From Clostridium sp. (GTDB lineage Bacteria; Bacillota; Clostridia; Lachnospirales; Lachnospiraceae): a stretch of DNA of 64,000 nucleotides. Both the position numbers and the translations under genes were made by a program. This document shows positions 42,682 to 50,690 of the stretch, piece by piece. Every line of letters starts with the position of its first letter. Position 1 is the first letter of the stretch. The stretch covers positions 8,860-72,859 of the forward strand of contig SFNH01000001.1 in assembly GCA_004554205.1 (NCBI GenBank), written 5' to 3'. The notes under the pieces are model-generated. The model ran no database searches, was not told the origin of the DNA, and saw only the letters and a list, made by a program, of their open reading frames with translations.

Positions 42682-44616
42682 TCAAAAAAGACAGCTTATC
42701 AGCCGCTCAAGAAAGGTGACTGCCATGCAGAGCGCGGCGCCGATCAGTGTCGGGAGCAGAATGGAGACTGCGGTCCATTTGATGGATCCGGTCTCTTTTT
42801 TGATCGTCAGCACCGTGGTGGAGCAGGGCCAGTGAAAGAGGCAGAACAGGATCATGCAGAGCATGGTCCGCCCGCTCCAGCCGTGGTTAAGGAGAAGCGT
42901 GAGCAGAGCGGAGGAATCCGCCATTTCCGTCAGTACCCCGGCCTGCTGGTACGCCATTAAAATGATGGGCATGACAATCTCATTCGCGGGAAATCCTAAC
43001 AGGAAGGCGGTGAGGATCACGCCGTCAAGGCCGAGCAGGCGTCCGAGTGGTTCAAAAAAACCGGTCAGACATGCAAGCAGGCTCGGGGCGGCGCCGTATG
43101 AGGCGGCCGCGGCTGCGCCGGTAAATTGCTCCGAGAGCGCGAGGTAGCCGTTTCCTGGCCCCACATAGAGAATATTTGCCAGCAGCCAGATGAGCAGCCC
43201 GGCTGGGGCGGCGACGGCGACGGCGCGTCCGAGCACAAACAGAGTGCGGTCGAAAACAGAGCGGACGATGACCTTTCCGATCTGCGGACGCCGGTACGGG
43301 GGCAGCTCCAGCGTGAAAGCGGAGGGGACGCCGCGAAGCAGGGTGTGGGACAATAGCCAGGAGGCGGCGAGGGTGGCTCCGATTCCCGTAAGAATGGCAA
43401 GCGTCATCAAAAGGGCTGATCCCAGAGTGCGCAGGCTGCCCGGTACGGCGTTTCCCGCAAGAAACATCAGGGTTATCATCAAAAATAAGGTGGGAAGGCG
43501 GCCGTTACAGGGAACGAGGGAGTTTGTGAGGATAGCGATCAGCCGCTCGCGGGGCGAGTCGATGATGCGGCAGCCCGTGACGCCGGCAGCGTTGCAGCCG
43601 AGTCCCATGGCGGTCGTCAGGCACTGCTTCCCACAGGCGCTGCAGCGGTGGAATGCCTTATCCATGTTGAAGGCAATCCTCGGCAGATAGCCGAAATCCT
43701 CGAGCAGCGTAAACAGTGGGAAGAAGATTGCCATGGGCGGGAGCATGACCGAGACGACCCAGGCAACCACCCGGTACACGCCGTAGACCAGCATGCTGAC
43801 AAGCCACATCGGAGCGCCCGCGCCTGTCATCCATTCCGCGAGCTTCCCCTCAAACCAGAACAGCCCATCCCACAGGATGGATGAGGGGACATTCGCCCCG
43901 GACAGGGTGAGCCAGAATACGCCGAGCAGCAGGAGGAACATGAGGATACCTCCGGTGACGGGCCCCGTGGCAACGCGGTCTATAAGCTCCTCCTGTCTGC
44001 GGTAATCCGGGCGGGTGTAGCGGACGACCGCCTCCGAGAGTTTTTTGGGGTCAAAATCAAGGCAGTCGTAGGAGATATGTTGTCCGGCGGTCTTTCCGGC
44101 GGTCTCCTTAATCAGGCTTAAGGAGGAGGGGGAGCGGGCGCAGCAGCAGAGAACCGGGATCTGGAGCACATCGCGAAGAAGCTCGAAGTCAATCTCGATT
44201 CCTTTCCGGCTGGCCTCATCGCAGAGGTTGACACAGAGGATCACGGGAGTGCCGGAATCCCTGATCTGATCGAGAGACAAGATCTGTTTCAGCAGATGAA
44301 GCCCCCGCTCAAGACAGGTGCCGTCGCACACCAGAAGAACCATCCCGGCATCGCCGGAGCCGAGATAGTCCCGGGCGATCGTTTCCTCCTGGGAACGTGC
44401 ATCCAGGGAGTAGGTGCCCGGAAGATCCACCAGCAGGAATTCCTGACTGTCCACAAAAAAGCGCCCGCGGGCGGAGGCCACGGTGACGCCGGGCCAGTTC
44501 CCGGTGTGCTGGCGCATCCCGGTAAGACCGTTAAATATCGTGCTTTTTCCCACGTTCGGGTTTCCCGCGAGAGCCACGGTTACAGGGCAGCCCGCATGAT
44601 TGGTTTCATGTTCCAT
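42682..44616 (-). CDS. feoB: Ferrous iron transporter FeoB
   Basis: 644 aa. N-terminal G domain: G1 GNPNVGKST, G2-region Thr in GNWPGVT, G3 DLPGTYSL, G4 NLCD. A polytopic membrane part follows with Gate-type motifs (GLGCNAAGVTGCRIIDSPRERLIAILTNSLVPCNGRLP; visible cores are CNAAGVTGC and VPCNGRLP) and GFPANEIVMPI. It is compact for the family and there is no feoA gene beside it. The ATG at 44616 is preferred to a TTG five codons upstream. Confidence 0.94.
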   Translation of the reverse strand: MEHETNHAGCPVTVALAGNPNVGKSTIFNGLTGMRQHTGNWPGVTVASARGRFFVDSQEFLLVDLPGTYSLDARSQEETIARDYLGSGDAGMVLLVCDGTCLERGLHLLKQILSLDQIRDSGTPVILCVNLCDEASRKGIEIDFELLRDVLQIPVLCCCARSPSSLSLIKETAGKTAGQHISYDCLDFDPKKLSEAVVRYTRPDYRRQEELIDRVATGPVTGGILMFLLLLGVFWLTLSGANVPSSILWDGLFWFEGKLAEWMTGAGAPMWLVSMLVYGVYRVVAWVVSVMLPPMAIFFPLFTLLEDFGYLPRIAFNMDKAFHRCSACGKQCLTTAMGLGCNAAGVTGCRIIDSPRERLIAILTNSLVPCNGRLPTLFLMITLMFLAGNAVPGSLRTLGSALLMTLAILTGIGATLAASWLLSHTLLRGVPSAFTLELPPYRRPQIGKVIVRSVFDRTLFVLGRAVAVAAPAGLLIWLLANILYVGPGNGYLALSEQFTGAAAAASYGAAPSLLACLTGFFEPLGRLLGLDGVILTAFLLGFPANEIVMPIILMAYQQAGVLTEMADSSALLTLLLNHGWSGRTMLCMILFCLFHWPCSTTVLTIKKETGSIKWTAVSILLPTLIGAALCMAVTFLERLISCLF

Positions 44617-44697
44617 AGATGCCTGCCACAAACATTCTTATAGATTAGATATGAGAGGAGCTTGCGGCCGGTGCCTGTATGGCGCCGGAGAATGAGA

Positions 44698-45050
44698 TTA
44701 TGTGCGCTGGATTATGCCGCATGCGATTTTCTCCCCGGAGTTCCCGGGGGGCTGGCTGGTGAAATCATCGCGGAGCAGTCGCCCGATTCATGGATATGCA
44801 TGGCATAAAAATCGGAGGAATTTTGCTTGGAAATATCAGGTAGTCCAAAAAATTCCGCCTCAATGAGAATTCCTCCGTAGGGTGTGTCATAGAATTTTAC
44901 AAGCCCGCTTAAATCGGGATTGGAGGAGGCGCCGCGGACCCATGCCATTGCCTGCGGTCGATTTTCCTCGAGCAGATGGACGAATGCGAGACGCGGGGTA
45001 GGAGTTGTTTGCCGCATAGTTTGCCTCTGATAGGGTTTTCTATAAGACAT
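44698..45050 (-). pseudogene. Cu/Zn superoxide dismutase-like gene with internal deletion and frameshift
   Basis: The open frame (stop at 44712) carries a clear Cu/Zn-SOD N-terminal half: MAWVRGASSNPDLSGLVKFY, then FYAMHIHESGDCS with the first copper-ligand His pair. In the next frame the sequence goes on DDFTSQPPGNSGEKIACGII and stops at 44698; that is the extreme C-terminus of the family. The stretch between, about 50-60 residues with the H-x-N-P, zinc-site histidines and HAGD motif, is missing, and the join is out of frame by one base. The product cannot bind Cu/Zn normally. A start at ATG 45017 (AGAGGC upstream) is likelier than 45050. Confidence 0.85.
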
Positions 45051-45090
45051 GCTGTGGGAGAGGCGGGCGCAACCGGAATGAGGAGTTTAA

Positions 45091-45753
45091 ATGGATAATA
45101 GAAGTATTGAACAGAATTGCGAACGGCTATTTGAGTATTTGAAGAGCATACTGTACGATACGAAGACCGATAAACTGGAGCTTGACGAGCTTGACGGCCC
45201 GTTTCAGAAGCTGGCTGCCGGGATGCAGGATCTGCATCAGGCAGTCGAGGAGGCGGAGCAGGAGACCGAGAGACTGAACAATAAGGTGTATTACGATGCC
45301 GGGACAGGCATTCACAATCGCCTGTTTTTTGATGAGCATATGGCAAAGCTGCTCGCGGAGCAAACGGATTTTGTGCTCTGCTACATGGATCTGGATGATT
45401 TGAAGTATGTGAATGATAATTTCGGACACATGGAGGGAGACCGCTACATCCGGGCTTTCACGGAGCTGATCGGGGAAGCATTTGAAGGGAGGGCGGAGTT
45501 TGCGCGCATCGGGGGGGACGAGTTCGGCCTGATCCTTCCCGACTGCCCGGAAAAACAGGTGGAGGAGGAGCTCTCGCATCTGAGGGAAACTTTTGCGGAA
45601 AATGATACAAACGACCTCTACCCGGTCGGATTCAGCTATGGGGTCGCCCGGATCGCGGGGCCTAAGAGGCGCATCGCGTTTGAGGAAATCCTTAAGATGG
45701 TTGACGAGCGGATGTATTCCTATAAGAAGGAGAACAAGCAGAAACACCCGTAG
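45091..45753 (+). CDS. GGDEF-domain protein (diguanylate cyclase)
   Basis: 220 aa, soluble. A helical, probably coiled-coil N-terminus (to about residue 65, rich in Glu and Leu) leads into the GGDEF domain: YYDAGTGIHNRLFFDEHM, YMDLDDLKYVNDNFGHMEGD, and active-site ARIGGDEFGL. An intact GGDEF motif suggests active synthesis of cyclic di-GMP. No receiver or membrane part. Ribosome site AGGAG at 45081. Confidence 0.92.
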   Translation: MDNRSIEQNCERLFEYLKSILYDTKTDKLELDELDGPFQKLAAGMQDLHQAVEEAEQETERLNNKVYYDAGTGIHNRLFFDEHMAKLLAEQTDFVLCYMDLDDLKYVNDNFGHMEGDRYIRAFTELIGEAFEGRAEFARIGGDEFGLILPDCPEKQVEEELSHLRETFAENDTNDLYPVGFSYGVARIAGPKRRIAFEEILKMVDERMYSYKKENKQKHP

Positions 45754-45792
45754 GGCACTCCGTCGACCGTGTATTTCCCGCTTACCCGGGTT

Positions 45793-47445
45793 TTACCTCA
45801 TCAGATGGATTTTCCGGATGAGCGAAAGGAGGCCGGACCCGAACGGCATCTGTGCGAGCTCTTCCGGCGTGACGGCCCCTGTCAGGACAATGAGGAGACC
45901 GTAAATGACCATGGCGAGCGGGATGCTGACGAGGAGCCCCAGCTTATAGCTGTGGGTAAGGCCGCAGATCCCGGCATAGGCTGTATATGCCGCGGCGCCC
46001 ATGACAGCGGCGCAGAGAAGCGGAAGAAAGAAGGTTGTCTTTACCTCCTGCTTATAGCGCAGCGCTCTCCCGATGGCGATCCAGTTTAAGACGCAGACTG
46101 CCAGGGCGAAGGTCACGTTCCCGACAACGAGGCCGTAGGCGCCCATGTCAAGGTGCTTTAACATGATATAGACGAGCGCCGCGTGGAGCGCAAGAGAGAT
46201 GGCGGAGTGGGTCACGGACTTGCGCATCAGGTCGATGCCCTGGAGCACCGCGTTGGTGACGGTGGACAGGGAGAAGAACACAACAGCCGGAGCGCCGAGC
46301 ATCATTAAGTCGGCGGCGAGCCTGCTCGTATCGCCGAAAATCAGCCGCATAATGGGGCCGGCGAGGACTCCCATTCCCACCGCGCACGGAATCGCGAGCA
46401 GCATATTAAATTTGACTGTGAGTCGTATCTTGTGCTTTGCCTCCTCCGAGTTTCCCTGCGTGCGTGAGTGGACGATGCTGGGAATCATGGAGGTGCCGAG
46501 CGATGAGGCGATCGCCACCGGCACATTGGAGAGCAGCCGGTATTCGCCGCCGTACACGCCGAGCAGGGAAAGGCGTTCCTTCTCGGAGAAGCCCTTCTGT
46601 CCCATGATCAGACCGAACATGGAGTTGTCCACAGTCCCGCTTAGGTGGTACACAAACTGACTTAAGATAATGGGAGTCAGTGTCATAAAAAGCGCCGCGC
46701 AGATATGCTTCCGGGATTCCACGGGGAGCATCTGCGGCTTCTTTAAGTCCGCCATGTATCTCCTGTAGTGGCGGAGTATCAAAACGCTCAGAAAGATAAA
46801 TGCCGCGACCGCGCCGGACAAGGTCCCGAGTGTGCCGCCTGCCGCGCCGTAGGATGCCGGGTTTTCGCGATCCGCGAACAGGCGCATGAAGGCGAAGGAG
46901 GCCGCGATGCTGACGATCGCGTTGACGAGCTGTTCAATGATCTGCGACACGGAGGTGGGCACCATATTTCCCATACCCTGGAAATATCCGCGGATGACGC
47001 CCATCACGGAAAAGATCAGGATGGTCGGCGCCATGACCTTTAAGGGGAGGGCGCTGCTGGGGCTGTTGAAAATATGGGTGGTGATCCAGTCCGCCTCAAA
47101 CAGCAGGAGCAGGGTCATAAGACCGCCCGCGGTCACGCCGAAAGCGAGCCCGCTGCAGAACACATGGGTTACGTCCTGCGTCCGGCCGTGAACCCGCCTT
47201 GCCGCGATCAGCTTCGAGACGGCGAGGGGGAGGCTGTATGAGGATAAGATCAGCCCGATATTGTAAATCTCATAGGCCGTGTTGTAGCATCCGATGCCGT
47301 CCGTGCCCAGCACCCGCGTCATCGGTATTTTATAAAGAAGTCCGATAAAGCGCACGATGAGCCCGGCAGCCGCAAGGATGCTGCCCTGCACCAGGAAATT
47401 GCCGGACTCGCCGGAGCCCACGGACGCTTTCTTTTCATGGTTCAT
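45793..47445 (-). CDS. SpoVB-like polysaccharide/lipid flippase (MOP superfamily)
   Basis: 550 aa with about 14 membrane helices. The N-terminus GNFLVQGSILAAAGLIVRFIGLLYKIPMTRVLGTDGIG is the SpoVB/MurJ-related signature (core RFIGLLYKIPMTRVLG); GYFQGMGNMVPTSVSQIIEQ follows. SpoVB acts in spore cortex peptidoglycan synthesis; vegetative paralogues (YtgP/MurJ-type) flip lipid II. Which of these roles applies is unresolved. Confidence 0.88.
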   Translation of the reverse strand: MNHEKKASVGSGESGNFLVQGSILAAAGLIVRFIGLLYKIPMTRVLGTDGIGCYNTAYEIYNIGLILSSYSLPLAVSKLIAARRVHGRTQDVTHVFCSGLAFGVTAGGLMTLLLLFEADWITTHIFNSPSSALPLKVMAPTILIFSVMGVIRGYFQGMGNMVPTSVSQIIEQLVNAIVSIAASFAFMRLFADRENPASYGAAGGTLGTLSGAVAAFIFLSVLILRHYRRYMADLKKPQMLPVESRKHICAALFMTLTPIILSQFVYHLSGTVDNSMFGLIMGQKGFSEKERLSLLGVYGGEYRLLSNVPVAIASSLGTSMIPSIVHSRTQGNSEEAKHKIRLTVKFNMLLAIPCAVGMGVLAGPIMRLIFGDTSRLAADLMMLGAPAVVFFSLSTVTNAVLQGIDLMRKSVTHSAISLALHAALVYIMLKHLDMGAYGLVVGNVTFALAVCVLNWIAIGRALRYKQEVKTTFFLPLLCAAVMGAAAYTAYAGICGLTHSYKLGLLVSIPLAMVIYGLLIVLTGAVTPEELAQMPFGSGLLSLIRKIHLMR

Positions 47446-47463
47446 AGCGAAATCTCCTCATGT

Positions 47464-47501
47464 GTACTGATTTTGTAACTGTTCAGTATGTCTGCGCATT
47501 T
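47464..47501. repeat. Dispersed repeat (copy i)
   Basis: Contains GTAACTGTTCAG and then GTCTGCGCATTTA, a pairing also seen at 7411-7447 with small gaps. It lies 20 bp upstream of the flippase start. Confidence 0.55.
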
Positions 47502-47565
47502 ACTTGATTTTATATAGTATACCGCAAGTGGGGCGCAGGGGCAAGGGGGAACAAGAAAGTGATAT

Positions 47566-47594
47566 TTGCACATTCGCTTCTCTTGTGATAAAAT
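47566..47594 (+). promoter_or_regulatory. SigA-type promoter for the HAMP protein-recJ pair
   Basis: TTGCAC (47566-47571), 17 bp, TAAAAT (47589-47594), 43 bp before the start codon. Confidence 0.65.
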
Positions 47595-47637
47595 GCATAA
47601 AAAGAGCATTGAAACACTATCAGGAAGAAGGTCTACC

Positions 47638-48630
47638 ATGAAGATTAAGTCAATACGGGACATAAAGATAAGCACGAAGCTTGTGCTCCTCGGCGCGGTG
47701 AGCATTCTGGGGATGTTTCTCTTAGGGCAGGAGTCGGTGGCTACCGCCTGGAAGATCGACCAGGCAGGAGCGGAGCTAAACGATGTCTGGATGAACGCAG
47801 TGATCGCGGCGGAGGAGTTAAATACCGCCACCTCCGATTATCGGATACGGGAGAGCCGCCATGCGCTCACGACAGACCCTGAGCTTTTAGGGGAGCTTGA
47901 GGCGCTTAACGCAGACATTCAGGAGAAGTTTTGCGCCTACGAGGCGCTTCCGACCCGGGCGGAGGACCAGGAGATCATCAGGCGGGCAAAGACGGTCTGG
48001 CAGGAATACCTCGCGTGCGGCGCAGAGCTCAGGGAGACCGGAAAGGGAGTGGAGCTTATGACGGGGCGCTCGCAGGAGCTTTTCGATGAGGCGAGCCGCC
48101 TGTTTTTAGACGCGGTGGAGCAGACCAAGCGGGAGGTTCTCGCAGAGAGACAGCAGAGCAGCCGTCTGTACCGGGATTTGTCCCACAGAAAGCTTCTCGT
48201 CATTGCCGCCGTATCCTCCATTGTGCTCTTGCTGATCCTCTCTTTGATCCGCTCGATCAAGGAGCCGTCGGAGCAGCTTGCGGACGCGGCAAGGCGCGCG
48301 TGCAGCGGAAATCTGGACATTCAGCTTGATATCCGGTCAAAGGACGAGATCGGGATCCTGGCGGAGGCGATGAATGGGCTGATCGAGCGTCTGAGGGAGA
48401 TCATACGGGATCAGACGCGGATGTTTTGCGAGATCGGAAGCAGCAACCTTGATGCGAAGTCGGACTGCGAGCAGGCGTACCGCGGCGATTTTGCTCCGCT
48501 TTTGTATGCCTTCGCGAGCCTGCAGAGCCGGCTTAAGGAGACGAAGCGGCAGCATGAGGAGGAAGTGGGCAATCTGAAAGCGCAGGTTGCCATGCTGGAG
48601 AAAAGGATATCCGAATATGAGCAGAAATAA
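47638..48630 (+). CDS. Membrane sensor-like protein with four-helix bundle and HAMP, no output domain
   Basis: 330 aa. A membrane helix at about 15-31, an external helical bundle to about 187 (as in 4HB_MCP chemoreceptors), a second helix (LLVIAAVSSIVLLLILSLI), HAMP (EQLADAARRACSGNLDIQLDIRSKDEIGIL) and a C-terminal coiled coil. It lacks both the methyl-accepting hairpin and kinase or cyclase domains, so it must signal through a partner or be a remnant. The ATG at 47638 has GAAGAAGG upstream. Overlaps recJ by 14 bp. Confidence 0.8.
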   Translation: MKIKSIRDIKISTKLVLLGAVSILGMFLLGQESVATAWKIDQAGAELNDVWMNAVIAAEELNTATSDYRIRESRHALTTDPELLGELEALNADIQEKFCAYEALPTRAEDQEIIRRAKTVWQEYLACGAELRETGKGVELMTGRSQELFDEASRLFLDAVEQTKREVLAERQQSSRLYRDLSHRKLLVIAAVSSIVLLLILSLIRSIKEPSEQLADAARRACSGNLDIQLDIRSKDEIGILAEAMNGLIERLREIIRDQTRMFCEIGSSNLDAKSDCEQAYRGDFAPLLYAFASLQSRLKETKRQHEEEVGNLKAQVAMLEKRISEYEQK

Positions 48631-50353
48631 AACGGAAGCGGCGCAACCTGTCTGGATGCTCCGGACGAAACGGGCGGATTTTCAGACGGTGGCGGAGCGC
48701 TTTCACATAAGCCCTGTCACCGCGCGTATCATCCGCAACCGGGATGTGGTGGGAGAAGATGAGATTGAGCGGTATCTGCACGGTACGGTACGGGATTTGT
48801 ATGATCCTCATCTCTTAAGAGGGATGGATCGCGCCGTCCGCCTGATCCGGGAAGCGATCGGGCGCGGCGCGAGGATACGGATCGTGGGTGACTACGATAT
48901 TGACGGGGTGTGCTCGTCCTACCTTCTGTATCGCGGGATTGCCCGGTGCGGCGGGACTGTGGACTATCAGATACCGGAGCGGATCAAGGACGGCTACGGA
49001 ATCAACGAGTCGATTATCCGAAAAGCGGCCGCGGACGGCATCGACACGATCATCACCTGCGACAACGGGATCGCGGCGTTAGAGCAGATCGCGCTCGCGA
49101 AGGAGCTCGGCCTTACCGTGATCGTGACGGATCATCACGAGGTGGTGCGCGGAGAGGACGGCGCGCAGAAGCTTCCGCCTGCGGATGTGGTCGTCAATCC
49201 GAAGAAGGAGGGCTGCGAATACCCCTTTAAGGAGATCTGCGGCGCTGTGGTCGCCTACAAGCTGGTACAGGTATTGTACGGGCAGTGCGGCGTCCCGGAG
49301 GAAGAATGGCTCGAGATGATGGAGTTTGCGGCGATCGCTACGGTGGGTGATGTGATGCGCTTACAGAACGAGAACCGCATTTTGGTACGCCTGGGACTTA
49401 GGCAGATAGCCCGGACAAAGAGCCTGGGGCTTAAGGCGCTGGTGGAGGCCTGCGGGCTTGACATCCACACACTGACGGCGTATCATATCGGCTTTGTGAT
49501 CGGCCCGTGTCTGAACGCCGGGGGGCGTCTCAAGACCGCGAGGCTCTCTCTGGAGCTGCTTTTGTGCGGGGAAGAAAGAAAAGCGGCAGAGCTTGCGGAG
49601 CAGCTTCGCGCCCTGAATGATGAGCGCAAGGTTATGACCCAGAGAGGGACCGAGGAGGCGTTAAGACAGGTCGGTGAGCGCTATGCGGACGATCGGGTGC
49701 TTGTGGTATTTCTCCCGGACTGCCACGAATCGGTTGCTGGGATCATCGCCGGGCGTGTGCGCGAGGCATTCCACAAGCCATCCTTTGTGCTGACGCGCAG
49801 CGAGGACGGAGTGAAGGGCTCGGGCCGTTCCATCGAGGCGTACCATATGTACCGCGGACTCTGCGGCGTGCGGGATCTACTGCTCAAATTCGGCGGTCAT
49901 CCGATGGCGGCAGGCTTTTCGATGGAGGAGAGAAATGTGGACGAATTCCGCCGCAGGTTAAATGAGCAGGCGGATTTAAAGCCGGAGGATTTTGTGCCGA
50001 AGGTCTGGATTGATGTGGCGATGCCGTTAGAGTACATATCGGAGGCGCTGGTGGAGGAGCTTAAGCTCCTGGAGCCATTCGGCCAGGGCAATGAAAAGCC
50101 GCAGTTTGCACAGAAAAATCTGACCGTCCGAAACGCGCGCTCTCTGGGGAAAAACAACAACGCGGTGAGACTGTTTCTGGTGACGGAGCAGGGGTATGCG
50201 ATGGACGCCATGGTGTTTACGGAGGCGGACGCATTCCTTGAGGAAATAAGGGAACATCCTGTCATCGACGCGGTGTACTACCCGGAGATTCACGAATACA
50301 ACGGGAGCAGGACGCTTCAGATCGTGGTGCGCGAGTATAAATTAAGCCATTGA
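48617..50353 (+). CDS. recJ: Single-stranded-DNA-specific exonuclease RecJ
   Basis: 578 aa 5'-3' exonuclease for recombination and mismatch repair. DHH-superfamily motifs: VGDYDIDGVCSSYLL, ITCDNGIA, VTDHHEV, NPKKEGCEYPFKEICGAVVAYKL, then DHHA1 motif KGSGRSIEAYHM and GGHPMAAGFSM, and a C-terminal OB-type part. The start at 48617 lies within the upstream gene, with AAAAGGAT before it. Confidence 0.95.
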   Translation: MSRNKTEAAQPVWMLRTKRADFQTVAERFHISPVTARIIRNRDVVGEDEIERYLHGTVRDLYDPHLLRGMDRAVRLIREAIGRGARIRIVGDYDIDGVCSSYLLYRGIARCGGTVDYQIPERIKDGYGINESIIRKAAADGIDTIITCDNGIAALEQIALAKELGLTVIVTDHHEVVRGEDGAQKLPPADVVVNPKKEGCEYPFKEICGAVVAYKLVQVLYGQCGVPEEEWLEMMEFAAIATVGDVMRLQNENRILVRLGLRQIARTKSLGLKALVEACGLDIHTLTAYHIGFVIGPCLNAGGRLKTARLSLELLLCGEERKAAELAEQLRALNDERKVMTQRGTEEALRQVGERYADDRVLVVFLPDCHESVAGIIAGRVREAFHKPSFVLTRSEDGVKGSGRSIEAYHMYRGLCGVRDLLLKFGGHPMAAGFSMEERNVDEFRRRLNEQADLKPEDFVPKVWIDVAMPLEYISEALVEELKLLEPFGQGNEKPQFAQKNLTVRNARSLGKNNNAVRLFLVTEQGYAMDAMVFTEADAFLEEIREHPVIDAVYYPEIHEYNGSRTLQIVVREYKLSH

Positions 50354-50396
50354 GCCAGGCGATTTTAGAGAAATTATACATCAAAAAGGAGGAAAT

Positions 50397-50651
50397 ATGA
50401 TACAATCGCCGATCATTGAGATGGATGTCCACGGGCTGACCGTCGATGCGGCCATCGCGAAAATTGAGACGCAGGTTAAGAAGGCGGGAGCGGGGGTATA
50501 CCGCGTGAGAGTGATTCACGGCTTCAACCGCGGCGACAGCATTAAGCAGGGGATTTACCGCGAGCTGGGGCACGGCTTAAACCCCAGAGTCATAAGAATT
50601 GCGGGCGGTGATAACCCCGGCGTCACGGAGCTTGTTTTAAGGGAATATTGA
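50397..50651 (+). CDS. Smr-domain protein
   Basis: 84 aa, a stand-alone small MutS-related domain: MDVHGLTVDAAIAKIE and RVRVIHGFNRGDSIKQGI, with the D-x-H-G and H-G-x-G-like motifs (here HGFNRGD). Smr domains nick or cleave nucleic acids; solitary ones are little characterised. Good AAGGAGG ribosome site; follows recJ by 43 bp. Confidence 0.88.
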   Translation: MIQSPIIEMDVHGLTVDAAIAKIETQVKKAGAGVYRVRVIHGFNRGDSIKQGIYRELGHGLNPRVIRIAGGDNPGVTELVLREY

Positions 50652-50690
50652 CAATTAATATAAGACAGATAAAAAAAAGGGGGATTACTT

